Assembly: GCA_003599195.1 (NCBI GenBank)
Contig: QZIZ01000007.1
Location: 1-51,248, forward strand
Direction of reading: 5' to 3'
Source: Deltaproteobacteria bacterium
GTDB taxonomy: Bacteria; Desulfobacterota; Desulfobaccia; Desulfobaccales; 0-14-0-80-60-11
DNA: 51,248 nt
A model generated the notes under the pieces. It worked only from the letters and a program-made list of their open reading frames with translations. It ran no database searches and was not told where the DNA came from. Below, in pieces: positions 41,698 to 49,802 of this stretch. Made by a program: the position numbers and the translations under genes. The stretch's first letter is position 1. Each line of letters begins with the position of its first letter.

Positions 41698-42204
41698 ATG
41701 CCTGAGCCGAAGACCGCTAAAGACCTAATGATCCCCCTGGTGGATTATCCCCACATCCCCTACTGGTTCACGCTGCGCCAGGCCATGGCCATCGTCCGGG
41801 AGGCGGCCGTCAAGTTCGAGGGCTACTTCGAGCCCCGGGCCGTGTTGGTCTTTGACGAGAAGTACCAGCTCATGGGCATCCTGACGCTCAGGGATATTAT
41901 CCGGGGCCTGGAACCGAGATTTCTTAAGGGAACTCCGTTGGTCAAGGGCGACCCCAGCCTGGCGGTGCTGCTGGGAGATCTCTTCGGCCCCAATATGAAG
42001 GAACAGTCCCAAAGGCCGGTGAGCGAAGTCATGAGCCCCATCAGAGTCACCGTCAACGCCGGGGATACCCTGCCCAAGGCCCTGTTTTCGATGATTGCGG
42101 AAAATGTGAGCTTGGTCCCGGTAATGGATGAGGGCAAGGTAGCGGGTATGCTCAGGCTCAGCGATTTATTCGGGGAAATTTCCCGGGTGGTCCTGGGGGA
42201 CTAG
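41698..42204 (+). CDS. CBS-domain pair protein, copy B
   Basis: 168 residues; two CBS domains, nearly the same as copy A over VDYPHIPYWFTLRQAMAIVR and FEPRAVLVFDEKYQLMGILT. Divergent in the second domain (VTVNAGDTLPKALFSMIAEN). GGAGG precedes the ATG at 41698. It precedes a PEP-synthase-like gene by 40 bases, so it may act on that enzyme just as copy A may act on the permease operon. The shared residues in the ligand-facing segments suggest both bind the same nucleotide. Confidence 0.87.
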   Translation: MPEPKTAKDLMIPLVDYPHIPYWFTLRQAMAIVREAAVKFEGYFEPRAVLVFDEKYQLMGILTLRDIIRGLEPRFLKGTPLVKGDPSLAVLLGDLFGPNMKEQSQRPVSEVMSPIRVTVNAGDTLPKALFSMIAENVSLVPVMDEGKVAGMLRLSDLFGEISRVVLGD

Positions 42205-42244
42205 CCCGGCTCTCCCTTCATGACCTCCCCAGGAGGATCTGCAC

Positions 42245-44785
42245 CTGAAACGCGTCTGGCAACGCCTCAAGAAAAAAGACCGGCCCAATATCCAGGCGGC
42301 CCTGGCGGACAAATACATTAATTTTCAGCGGCTTCTGGCGGCCAACAATGCGGTCTTGACCTTAATGGCCGACATGGAGGAAAAGCTTTCCGGCGATTTT
42401 CTCTTCGACCTCCAGTATATCCGAGCCGGCGTCAGCCAACTGGCCGCAGAGACCGCAGCCCTGGTGGAGGCCCTCAATAACCTGGGCGATCACCGCCACG
42501 GCGCGTTGGTCGACGCCTTCCGGAGGATCATCGGGGAGGTGGAGGACATTTTGAACCGGCGCCGGGAGATCCCTAAGGCCCCCCTGACCATCTCCTTTGA
42601 CCATATCAACCTGGACATGGCGGAAATGGTGGGCGGCAAGAACGCCAACCTGGGAGAAGTGCGCACCCGGGTGGCTCTCCCGGTCCCCCCGGGTTTTGCC
42701 ATCTCCACCTATGCCTACAAAGTCTTCCTGGACTACAACCAGATTGCGGCCCGCATCGATGATCTGCTGGGGTTTTGGCGGATTGACGATCTGGACGGCC
42801 TGGTGCTGGTCAGCGAAGAATTGAAATCCATGATCAACCAGTCCCAGGTCCCCCCGGAGCTGGACGGGGCCATCAAGGAGGCCTATGAGGAGCTGTGCCT
42901 CCAGTGGCAAAACCGGCCGCTTCTGGCCGTGCGCTCCAGCGCCGTGGGGGAGGACCTCTCCCTTACTTTTGCCGGCCAATACGCCTCCTACCTGAACGTT
43001 CCCCCCGGAGAAACGACCGGCCGCTACAAGGACATCCTGGCCAGTCTCTTTACGCCCCGAGCCTTGTTTTACTATAAGACCCGGGGCTTCAACGAGGAAG
43101 AAATGGCCATGGGCGCGGCGGTGCTGCCCATGGTCAACGCCCGGGCCAGCGGGGTCCTCTTCACCCGGCAGCCGGAAGCCGCTGGACGGGACGCGGCCCT
43201 GATCAACGCGGTCTGGGGCCTGGGCCGGTATGCCGTGGGCGGGATCATTGAACCGGATTACTACCTGGTGGCCCACGATCCCCCCGGCAAGGTCTTGGAA
43301 CAGCGCATTCCCGCCAAAGAAGTGATGCTGATCAATGCCGCCGGCAGCGGCGTCGAAGAGGCGCCGGTGCCGCCGGAGAAGGTGCGCGCTCCCTGTTTGG
43401 AGGCCCGGCATTTACAGGAGTTGGCCCGGTGGGCCGTCACCCTGGAGGCCCATTATCAGCGGGCCCAGGACGTGGAATGGGCCCTGGACTTCGAGGACCG
43501 GCTCTGGCTCCTGCAAAGCCGGCAGCTCCATATCCCCGGCAAAGGGCCCCCTGAAAGAACCAGAACTCTGAAGCAATACCCCGTGCTGCTGGACTCCGGC
43601 AGCGTGGCCTGCCGGGGCGTGGGCGCGGGGCCGGTGGTCATGGTGCGCCGGGATGAGGATCTTAAGAATTTCCCCCAGGGAGGAGTCCTGGTGGCCCGGC
43701 ACACATCCCCCAAATATGTGACGGTGATGCCCCAGGCCGCGGCCATCATCACCGACCACGGCAGTCCCACCGGCCATATGGCCCTGCTGGCCCGGGAATT
43801 CCAGGTGCCCACCATCCTCGCGGCCGGCAATGCCACTCAGATATTGCAGCCCGGCCAGGAGGTAACGGTGGACGCCAATTACAACAACGTCTATGCGGGC
43901 ATCATCCCCGAACTGCTGGAGCCCAAGCAGCCCATGTCGGACGAACTTGGGGACAGCCCGGTCTTCCGCACCTTAAAAGAAGTGTTGAAAAAGGTGATCC
44001 CCCTCAATCTCATCAATCCCCAGAGCGATACCTTCACCCCCGGGCATTGTTGCACCATCCACGATCTGGTGCGCTATGCCCATGAATATTCCATGCGGGA
44101 AATGTTCAACCTGACCGCGGACGAAGTCGCTGACAGCGCCGAAGTGGTGGACCTGGATTCCGGTCTCCCCTTTAAGGTGCGGATCCTGGATCTGGGCGGG
44201 GGCATCAAGCGGGGGTGGAAAAGCAAAGTCCGGCCGGAGCAGATTACTTCCCTGCCTTTCAAGGCCTTTTGGCAGGGACTTGCGGCCATGCGCTGGCCCC
44301 AGGGCAAGCCTGAGGGTACTAAGAGCCTGAGCTCGGTTTTTGTTAAGAGCGAGGAGGAAGTGGCACAAGGGGCCGAGCCTTACCGGGACCAGAGTTATGT
44401 GGTGCTCTCCCATAATTACATGAACTTCAGCATCCGCCTGGGGTATCATCTGTCCACGGTGGAGGCTTACGTCAGCGATCAACTCAACGACAATTACATC
44501 ACCTTTACTTTCCGGGGCGGCGGCTCCACCCCGGAACGGCGGGAACGGCGGGCCCGGCTCATCGAAGCCATCATCGACAGTATGGACCTCCACTACGAAC
44601 GCAAGGGGGACACCATCAAAGCCAGGATCGCCAAATATCCCCCGGAGCAGATGGCCCAAAAGCTGATCCTCATCGGCAAACTCACCCTCTACACCAAGCA
44701 ACTGGACATGGTCCTCTTTTCGGAGGGAATCGCGGACTGGTACATCAAGGATTTCCTCCGGGAGCACGTGGGGGTCAAACCATAG
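42245..44785 (+). CDS. PEP-synthase-like phosphotransferase with a novel C-terminal domain; CTG start
   Basis: About 846 residues. An N-terminal helical region (1-125), a PPDK/PpsA ATP-binding domain (about 130-430; VGGKNANLGEV, LAVRSSAVGEDLSLTFAGQY), and a phosphohistidine domain with the catalytic His511 in TDHGSPTGHMALLAREFQVP. The C-terminal 300 or so residues (from about ILDLGGGIKRGW) are not the PEP/pyruvate TIM barrel, so the acceptor is probably not pyruvate. Reading frame and family similarity (KRVWQRLKKK...NFQRLLAANNAVL) extend 37 codons upstream of the first TTG, with no ATG, GTG or TTG there. AGGAGG (42231-42236) sits eight bases before CTG at 42245, which I take as the start. It may phosphorylate an unidentified acceptor. 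Confidence 0.82.
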   Translation: MKRVWQRLKKKDRPNIQAALADKYINFQRLLAANNAVLTLMADMEEKLSGDFLFDLQYIRAGVSQLAAETAALVEALNNLGDHRHGALVDAFRRIIGEVEDILNRRREIPKAPLTISFDHINLDMAEMVGGKNANLGEVRTRVALPVPPGFAISTYAYKVFLDYNQIAARIDDLLGFWRIDDLDGLVLVSEELKSMINQSQVPPELDGAIKEAYEELCLQWQNRPLLAVRSSAVGEDLSLTFAGQYASYLNVPPGETTGRYKDILASLFTPRALFYYKTRGFNEEEMAMGAAVLPMVNARASGVLFTRQPEAAGRDAALINAVWGLGRYAVGGIIEPDYYLVAHDPPGKVLEQRIPAKEVMLINAAGSGVEEAPVPPEKVRAPCLEARHLQELARWAVTLEAHYQRAQDVEWALDFEDRLWLLQSRQLHIPGKGPPERTRTLKQYPVLLDSGSVACRGVGAGPVVMVRRDEDLKNFPQGGVLVARHTSPKYVTVMPQAAAIITDHGSPTGHMALLAREFQVPTILAAGNATQILQPGQEVTVDANYNNVYAGIIPELLEPKQPMSDELGDSPVFRTLKEVLKKVIPLNLINPQSDTFTPGHCCTIHDLVRYAHEYSMREMFNLTADEVADSAEVVDLDSGLPFKVRILDLGGGIKRGWKSKVRPEQITSLPFKAFWQGLAAMRWPQGKPEGTKSLSSVFVKSEEEVAQGAEPYRDQSYVVLSHNYMNFSIRLGYHLSTVEAYVSDQLNDNYITFTFRGGGSTPERRERRARLIEAIIDSMDLHYERKGDTIKARIAKYPPEQMAQKLILIGKLTLYTKQLDMVLFSEGIADWYIKDFLREHVGVKP

Positions 44786-44873
44786 AGGCGAACCTTCGCA
44801 CTCTTCACGGGCATGCGGGATAATTTCTAAATTATTAACCAGGTATTCTAGCCGGGTGGTAAGGGGGAAGCAA

Positions 44874-45395
44874 ATGGAGGGGGATCGTAAGTACAAATTT
44901 TCCTGGAATCTGTTGGGCAATCTGGATGTGGGCCGCCCCAATCTGGGTCCTGTCTCCCGCTTGGAAGTTTACCGGCTCATGCAGTTTTGCCTCCGGGACG
45001 TCCTGGAACAAAAACTGGGCACCGAAAAGGCGGACGAGATATTTTATGAGTCCGGCAGACTGGCGGGCAGTCAATTTTATCAACATCTGCTCGCCGGCTT
45101 CACCGATTTTCACGAGTTCATCAAACGGCTGCAAGAAATCCTCAAAGATATGGGTATCGGCATCCTGCGGATGGAAAAAGAAGACCTGCAAAACTGCTCC
45201 TTCGTTCTCACCGTTTCCGAGGACTTGGACTGCTCCGGCCTGCCGGAATTGGATTATGAAATCTGCGTCTATGATGAAGGGTTCATCGCCGGATTGCTGG
45301 AGAGCTTCACCGGGAAACCCTTCGTGGTCAAAGAAGTCGACTGCTGGTGCACCGGGGACCGCACTTGCCGGTTCACCGCAGATTTGCTGGGCTGA
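44874..45395 (+). CDS. V4R-domain ligand-binding protein
   Basis: 173 residues. The C-terminal half is a V4R (4-vinyl reductase) domain: YEICVYDEGFIAGLLESFTG and the final VDCWCTGDRTCRFTA with three Cys residues that often ligate metal. The N-terminal part (RLEVYRLMQFCLRDVLEQKL) is helical. V4R proteins bind small hydrophobic ligands or hydrocarbons, for example as sensing domains of activators. The start at 44874 has AAGGGGG upstream and a GTG lies six codons earlier. It sits 65 bases before a soluble histidine kinase, so it may be the input module. Confidence 0.78.
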   Translation: MEGDRKYKFSWNLLGNLDVGRPNLGPVSRLEVYRLMQFCLRDVLEQKLGTEKADEIFYESGRLAGSQFYQHLLAGFTDFHEFIKRLQEILKDMGIGILRMEKEDLQNCSFVLTVSEDLDCSGLPELDYEICVYDEGFIAGLLESFTGKPFVVKEVDCWCTGDRTCRFTADLLG

Positions 45396-45460
45396 GTCCC
45401 ACTTTATAATTTTAGCTCCTGGCTTAGGGAATTAACGTCGAAGGCAATGGGAGTGCGACG

Positions 45461-46651
45461 ATGAATCGGGAAAGTCTGCTCAAACTCAGGCGGCGGCTGG
45501 ATCTTGCCATCGACTCCGGGACTCCGGAAGCATACCGCGGCCTGGCCGGGGGTTTGGCGGAAATGCTGGAGCAGGTTAAACTTTTGCAACCGGATGATGC
45601 CGCCTCAGGGGACCTGGGCCGCGGCCTCGATGCCCTGGAGGCCGCTTGGATCAAAGGCTCGGCCCCGCCGGCGGCTTTGCCGGGGAACCCTGAGTGCCAA
45701 ACCCGCCTGGCCAAACTGCTCTCCGGCATGCTGGCGGTCCAGAGTTTTGCCATCGCCATGTCCAAGGGCGATCTCTCCCCCTCCCTGAGGGCCAAAGGCC
45801 TGATGGCCGGCGGCCTCAAGGCCTTGCAGGCCAACCTGCGCCATTTGACCTGGCAGACCCAAATGATCGCCCGGGGCGACCTGGACCAGCGGGTGGACTT
45901 CATGGGGGACTTTTCCGGGTCTTTCAACTTCATGGTCAGCAGCCTGAAGGCCGCCCGCGACCAACTGATTGAGGCCAACCAGGACCTGGAAGCCTTCAGT
46001 TATTCCGTCTCTCACGACCTGCGGGCGCCGCTAAGAGCCATCGAGGGATTTGCCCAAATCCTCATGGAGGACCATGCCCGGCAACTCGACCCCGAAGCCC
46101 TGAGGCTGCTGGGAGTGATAACCGCCAATGTCCGCCGCATGGCCGTTCTCATCAACGACCTGTTGGCCTTCGCACGTTCGGGCCGCCAGGAGGTCACGAA
46201 ATCCGGCATCGACATGAGCGGCCTGGTTCAGGGAATATCCAGGCAACTCGGGGATTATGCTCCGGACCGCAGTTTCCACGTGACTATCAGGGAGTTGCCC
46301 CCCGCCCGCGGCGATCTCACCTTAATAAGCCAGGTCTGGTTTAATATGTTATCCAATGCCGTCAAATTCACCGGCCCCAAAGAAACCTGTGTCATTGAAG
46401 TGGGAGGATGGAGTGAGGACCGGGAAAACATATATTATGTTAAAGATAACGGCGTGGGGTTTGACATGGAGTATGCCCATCGCTTATTTGGGGTATTTCA
46501 AAGATTGCATGCTCCTTTCAAGTTTGAGGGGACCGGCTTGGGATTGGCCATCGTGCAAAAAATTATCCACCGGCATGGCGGCCGCGTCTGGGCGGAGGGG
46601 AAGGTTGATGAGGGAGCAACCTTCTATTTTACGTTGCCTGAAGGATCGTAG
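45461..46651 (+). CDS. Soluble histidine kinase paired with the V4R protein
   Basis: 396 residues without TM helices. N-terminal helical region (about 1-100), a HAMP-like segment (LTWQTQMIARGDLDQRVDFM, about 110-165) without an adjacent TM helix, a HisKA helix with FSYSVSHDLRAPLRAIEGFA, and a HATPase domain with NMLSNAVKF, VKDNGVGFDMEYAHRLFGVF and GTGLGLAIVQKIIHRHGG. Such kinases resemble the C-terminal part of bacteriophytochromes. No response regulator is adjacent. The V4R neighbour is probably the sensing partner. Confidence 0.85.
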   Translation: MNRESLLKLRRRLDLAIDSGTPEAYRGLAGGLAEMLEQVKLLQPDDAASGDLGRGLDALEAAWIKGSAPPAALPGNPECQTRLAKLLSGMLAVQSFAIAMSKGDLSPSLRAKGLMAGGLKALQANLRHLTWQTQMIARGDLDQRVDFMGDFSGSFNFMVSSLKAARDQLIEANQDLEAFSYSVSHDLRAPLRAIEGFAQILMEDHARQLDPEALRLLGVITANVRRMAVLINDLLAFARSGRQEVTKSGIDMSGLVQGISRQLGDYAPDRSFHVTIRELPPARGDLTLISQVWFNMLSNAVKFTGPKETCVIEVGGWSEDRENIYYVKDNGVGFDMEYAHRLFGVFQRLHAPFKFEGTGLGLAIVQKIIHRHGGRVWAEGKVDEGATFYFTLPEGS

Positions 46652-46664
46652 CCAGGGAAGAGTA

Positions 46665-46762
46665 ATACCAAGTTCGGTTTCCGCTGCAACAAGTCTAATG
46701 GCTAACTCATTGATAATCTGAAAATATTTAACCGAAAACTGAAAAGCGAAAACGGTATAAGA
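46665..46762. repeat. ATACC...GGTAT element, copy 1
   Basis: About 98 bases starting ATACCAAGTTCGGTTTCCG, containing TGGCTAACTCATTGATAAT and ending in a heptamer tail (GAAAACT-GAAAAGC-GAAAACG) followed by GTAT. Shares order and most of its sequence with 47397-47508. Confidence 0.65.
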
Positions 46763-46859
46763 AGGCGGCCAGTATAGATAGTGCCTGAAATGGCTGCAGA
46801 TTCAAAAAACGGGCAAAAATATCGCGCACCTTATATGCCCGTTACCCTATAAATAAAGA
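46763..46859. other. Gap downstream of the V4R kinase
   Basis: Only a short GGGC...GCCC pairing (about 46811-46841) and AT-rich bases forming the T-run of the tRNA-Pro terminator are seen; no gene. Confidence 0.4.
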
Positions 46860-46895
46860 AAGGCAAGTTAAGGAATAGCATTCTTAACTTGCCTT
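46860..46895 (-). terminator. Rho-independent terminator of tRNA-Pro
   Basis: AAGGCAAGTTAAG / CTTAACTTGCCTT, 13 perfect pairs with a 10-base loop; on the minus strand it is followed by TTCTTTATTTAT. It lies 18 bases after the tRNA 3' end. Confidence 0.75.
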
Positions 46896-46912
46896 ATTTC
46901 TTGATCAGTCCC

Positions 46913-46989
46913 TGGTCGGGACGAGAGGATTTGAACCTCCGACCCCCTGAACCCCATTCAGGTGCGCTACCAGTCTGCGCCACGTCCCG
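46913..46989 (-). tRNA. tRNA-Pro (anticodon GGG)
   Basis: Minus-strand cloverleaf: acceptor CGGGACG / CGTCCCG, anticodon stem CCTGA / TCAGG with loop ATGGGGT giving anticodon GGG, T-arm GGAGG-TTCAAAT-CCTCT, encoded CCA. A near-consensus promoter lies upstream and a terminator downstream, so it is an independent unit. Confidence 0.96.
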
Positions 46990-46999
46990 ACAAAAAGAT

Positions 47000-47028
47000 A
47001 TCATACCAAGAGGACTCCGGAGTGTCAA
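47000..47028 (-). promoter_or_regulatory. Strong sigma-70 promoter of tRNA-Pro
   Basis: Minus strand TTGACA (47023-47028), 17-base spacer, TATGAT (47000-47005). Start of transcription falls a few bases before the tRNA 5' end at 46989. Confidence 0.8.
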
Positions 47029-47126
47029 TGGCTTTGCTCCTTTGGGACAGGAGGAAAGAGAATTCTCCGCCCGCCCTGCTCCCCAGCATCGCCTATGAGC
47101 TTATTCTTACCCTAAATTCCGATAAT

Positions 47127-47188
47127 GGTGGCACAGCCTTTCCAGGCTGTGCCGGAAAACCTGCACAGGCTGGAAAGCCTGTGCCACC
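47127..47188. repeat. GGTGGCACAG long palindrome
   Basis: Left arm 47127-47152 and right arm 47163-47188 are near-perfect reverse complements (GGTGGCACAGCC...GGCTGTGC and GCACAGGCTGG...GTGCCACC). Each arm is itself a small palindrome, so a cruciform or branched RNA hairpin can form. No reading frame. Confidence 0.75.
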
Positions 47189-47396
47189 AAAGACCTCCCG
47201 CGGGGGAGAGGGAATAAAGGAAGAAACTTTTGGCAAATGCTTCACTTGCCCTACGAGCAGGGAGATCACCCGACAAAAAATAATCTTTTCGCGCAGTCAC
47301 GATCTTGGGAGTTTGACAGCCTGATTGCAAATTCAAGCAAATTCGGGTATGCTCCGATAACATTTCAATATTCCTGGAGTTCCTTCTCCCGTAATT
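47189..47396. other. Gap without recognisable gene
   Basis: Contains no tRNA, gene or promoter I can support; includes a short direct CAAATTCAAGCAAATTC repeat near 47327-47343. Confidence 0.4.
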
Positions 47397-47508
47397 AATA
47401 CCAGGTGCGGTTTCCGTGGCCCTAAATCCAACGGCTAACTCATTGATAATTATTGGATATTTGACGCCATTTTTACCGAAAACTGAAAACCGAAAACCGG
47501 TATCAGAA
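47397..47508. repeat. ATACC...GGTAT element, copy 2
   Basis: Starts ATACCAGGTGCGGTTTCCG, contains CGGCTAACTCATTGATAAT and ends in ACCG-AAAACTG-AAAACCG-AAAACCG-GTAT. Same organisation as copy 1; about 14 bases longer in the middle. Confidence 0.65.
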
Positions 47509-47543
47509 CATCTTTCCCGGGATGGCCGGGGAAAGGAGGACAA

Positions 47544-48047
47544 GTGAAAGCGTCAGGTTGGTTGAGAAAACCCCGGTGCCGGCTGCTGATTCTGGCCCTG
47601 GCCGCCCTGCTTTTGAGCCCGGGTATTCTGGCCGCGGGGGCGATGAAAGTCACCCAGGCGAACCAGTCCATCCACGGGGAGCCGAATTTTTCCGGCACCC
47701 CCATCGCGCCGGTGCCTTCGGGCGCGGAGGTGAACGTGGTGACCATCTCCGGGGATTGGTACCAGGTGGAATATCAGGGCAATAAGGGCTGGATGCACCG
47801 CCAGGCCTTCGCCCAGGTCCAGGCCCCTGCGCCCAGTCTGCCGGGCATGCTCTTCGGCGGCGGGGTGCAGCAGACCAAGAGCGACGAAGTGGCCCTGGCC
47901 GGCAAGGGCTTCACCCCCGAGGTGGAGGCCAGCTACCGCCAGCAAAATCCCTCCGCCAATTACGCCCAGGTGGACCAGGTGGAGAGTTTCCAGGTGGATC
48001 CCGCCAAACTCCAAGCCTTCATTAAGGAAGGAGGGTTGAAGCCATGA
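47544..48047 (+). CDS. Secreted SH3-domain protein
   Basis: 167 residues. Signal peptide (ending GILAAG), then one bacterial SH3 domain (MKVTQANQSIHGEPNFSGTP, VPSGAEVNVVTISGDWYQVE, KGWMHRQAF). The rest is a linker and a conserved-looking tail (VALAGKGFTPEVEASYRQQN). Start is GTG at 47544 with GGAGG upstream. It overlaps the following protease gene as ATGA; such SH3/M48 pairs occur together in many Gram-negative bacteria and likely act in envelope quality control. Confidence 0.82.
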   Translation: MKASGWLRKPRCRLLILALAALLLSPGILAAGAMKVTQANQSIHGEPNFSGTPIAPVPSGAEVNVVTISGDWYQVEYQGNKGWMHRQAFAQVQAPAPSLPGMLFGGGVQQTKSDEVALAGKGFTPEVEASYRQQNPSANYAQVDQVESFQVDPAKLQAFIKEGGLKP

Positions 48048-48898
48048 GACGCCTGATCTTATGCGGGGTTTGCCTGGCCGCGGCCCTCGGCCTGGTCTGG
48101 GGCTGCGCCAGCGTAGACTATACTTCGGTGGCGAGCATCGCGCTCAAGGCCGCGCCCAAAGTGGCCGCAGCTTCCCGGGAAATCAACGACTCCGAGGAGT
48201 ACTATGTGGGCCGGGCAGTGGCCGCCCGCATCCTGGGAACCAATAAGTTGGTCACGGACCAGCAACTGACCCTTTACGTCAACGAAGTGGGGCAGACGGT
48301 GGCCCGGAAGTCCACCCGGCCCAATACCTTCAAGGGTTATCATTTTGCCGTGCTGGATACCTCGGAAGTCAATGCCTTCGCCTGCCCCGGGGGGATTATT
48401 TTCGTCACCAAGGGGCTGGTCCAGACCTGCGCCACTGAAGACGAACTGGCCGCGGTCCTGGCCCATGAAGTGGCCCACGTGGCCAATAAAGACGGCATCA
48501 ATTCCATCAGCAAGGCCCGGTGGACCGAGGTTGTCACCACCATCGGCACGGAGACCGCCAAGCAGTACGCAGGCCCGGGGGGGCAGCTGGTCACCCTGTT
48601 TGAAGGCTCCATCGACGACGTCTTCAAGACCATCGTGGTCAACGGCTACAGCCGCGGGGCCGAAGAGGCCGCGGACGCCCAGGCCGTTACCACCCTCAGG
48701 AACGCCGGGTATGATCCCGGGGCCCTGGCATCGCTCTTGAACAAGATGATGGCCAAAGGCGAGGGGGGTACTGGAATTTACAAGACCCATCCGCCCACCG
48801 CCGACCGCCTGGCCAAGGTGAAGGCCGCGGCCACCGCCGGAACTCCGGATAAAATGGAAGAAGTGCGGACCAAGCGGTTTAAGAGCGTAAAATTGTAA
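48044..48898 (+). CDS. M48-family zinc metalloprotease lipoprotein
   Basis: 284 residues. Lipobox LVWGC, so it is membrane-anchored in the periplasm. Zinc motif HEVAH within LAAVLAHEVAHVANKDG, and the third ligand Glu in GYSRGAEEAADAQAVT. HPPTADRL near the C-terminus is typical of the BepA/LoiP-type group. Translationally coupled to the SH3 protein gene. Probably degrades or assembles outer-membrane proteins. Confidence 0.9.
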   Translation: MRRLILCGVCLAAALGLVWGCASVDYTSVASIALKAAPKVAAASREINDSEEYYVGRAVAARILGTNKLVTDQQLTLYVNEVGQTVARKSTRPNTFKGYHFAVLDTSEVNAFACPGGIIFVTKGLVQTCATEDELAAVLAHEVAHVANKDGINSISKARWTEVVTTIGTETAKQYAGPGGQLVTLFEGSIDDVFKTIVVNGYSRGAEEAADAQAVTTLRNAGYDPGALASLLNKMMAKGEGGTGIYKTHPPTADRLAKVKAAATAGTPDKMEEVRTKRFKSVKL

Positions 48899-49054
48899 TT
48901 GGTTTGAAGTTCAAGGTTCGAGTTATACACAACGGCATAACTGACCGGACATCTTCTTCAATCTCTGCGCCTTCTGCGTCTCTGCGGTGATTCTTTTTTC
49001 CCGCAGAGGCGCAGAGTCTGCAAATTCTCCTAATCCTTCCGGAAAAATGAGCCG
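48899..49054. repeat. Heptamer array and TCTGCG 8-mer palindrome
   Basis: GTTTGAA-GTTCAAG-GTTCGAG (about 48902-48922) is period seven. At 48959-49020 CTCTGCGCC...CTCTGCGG faces CCGCAGAGGCGCAGAG, an inverted repeat of the TCTGCG family. No gene. Confidence 0.65.
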
Positions 49055-49075
49055 ATGAACACTGAGAGGATATTG

Positions 49076-49798
49076 ATGCCAAAACCCCTCGGTTCAGCGG
49101 TCTCATGCCCCTTGGGGGCCGACGATTGTCCCATCCGGGCCGAATCCCAGCGGCTGCAGGACGAGTGTGCGCGGCTGCGGGAGTTGTCCCATACCGACCC
49201 CCTCACCGGCCTGTTCAACCGCCGGTATATGAAAATGGCCCTGGAGCGGGAGATGGAGCGCAGCCGGCGCACGGGCCTCCCCACCAGCCTGATCATGATC
49301 GACCTGGACTATTTTAAACGCATCAACGACACCTATGGCCACGAGGCCGGGGATGACGCCCTCAAGTGGACCAGCGGAGTGTGGCGGAAAAATCTGCGAC
49401 GCATCGATATTCTCTGCCGTTACGGTGGTGAGGAATTTGCCATTATTCTTCCGGGGACCCGCCTCCATGCGGCCAAGAGGGCGGCCAAGCGGCTGCAGAC
49501 CGCCCTGGCCGCCTCGCCGGTGGAGCTGCAGGGCCGGTTGGTGCCTCTGACCGCCAGCTTCGGGGTGGACACTTACACGACCCTGGAGGAACTCACGGCC
49601 AGGAATTTTCTCAAAAGAGCCGACCGCTACCTGTTTGAGGCCAAGATCAACGGCCGCAACCAGATCTGCTGCCAGAAGCCGGAGGCGGCCAAACTGACGC
49701 CGGAAGTCACTGTGGATGAAAGGTCCTTATTGTTAGGGTCCGCGGCTCTGCCCGCCACCGAGATGAACCGCAAGAAACAAGCCTCCAAAAAGGGGTGA
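49076..49798 (+). CDS. Soluble GGDEF diguanylate cyclase
   Basis: 240 residues. A short coiled N-terminus then one GGDEF domain: SHTDPLTGLFNRRYMK, MIDLDYFKRINDTYGHEAGD, the active site RYGGEEFAIILPGT, and an RxxD inhibitory site (RRID) five residues before GGEEF. Should make c-di-GMP from two GTP. No TM or sensory domain, so regulation is unclear. AGAGG lies before the ATG at 49076; an earlier ATG at 49055 has no ribosome site. The gene is followed after four bases by the ParA-type ATPase. A c-di-GMP receptor (PilZ, 32063) occurs elsewhere in the window. Confidence 0.88.
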   Translation: MPKPLGSAVSCPLGADDCPIRAESQRLQDECARLRELSHTDPLTGLFNRRYMKMALEREMERSRRTGLPTSLIMIDLDYFKRINDTYGHEAGDDALKWTSGVWRKNLRRIDILCRYGGEEFAIILPGTRLHAAKRAAKRLQTALAASPVELQGRLVPLTASFGVDTYTTLEELTARNFLKRADRYLFEAKINGRNQICCQKPEAAKLTPEVTVDERSLLLGSAALPATEMNRKKQASKKG

Positions 49799-49802
49799 AG
49801 TT

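Noticed and set aside
42221-42300. Alternative ATG at about 42220 as start of the PEP-synthase-like gene
   Set aside because: It is in a different frame from the conserved protein; only the CTG frame continues into the enzyme.
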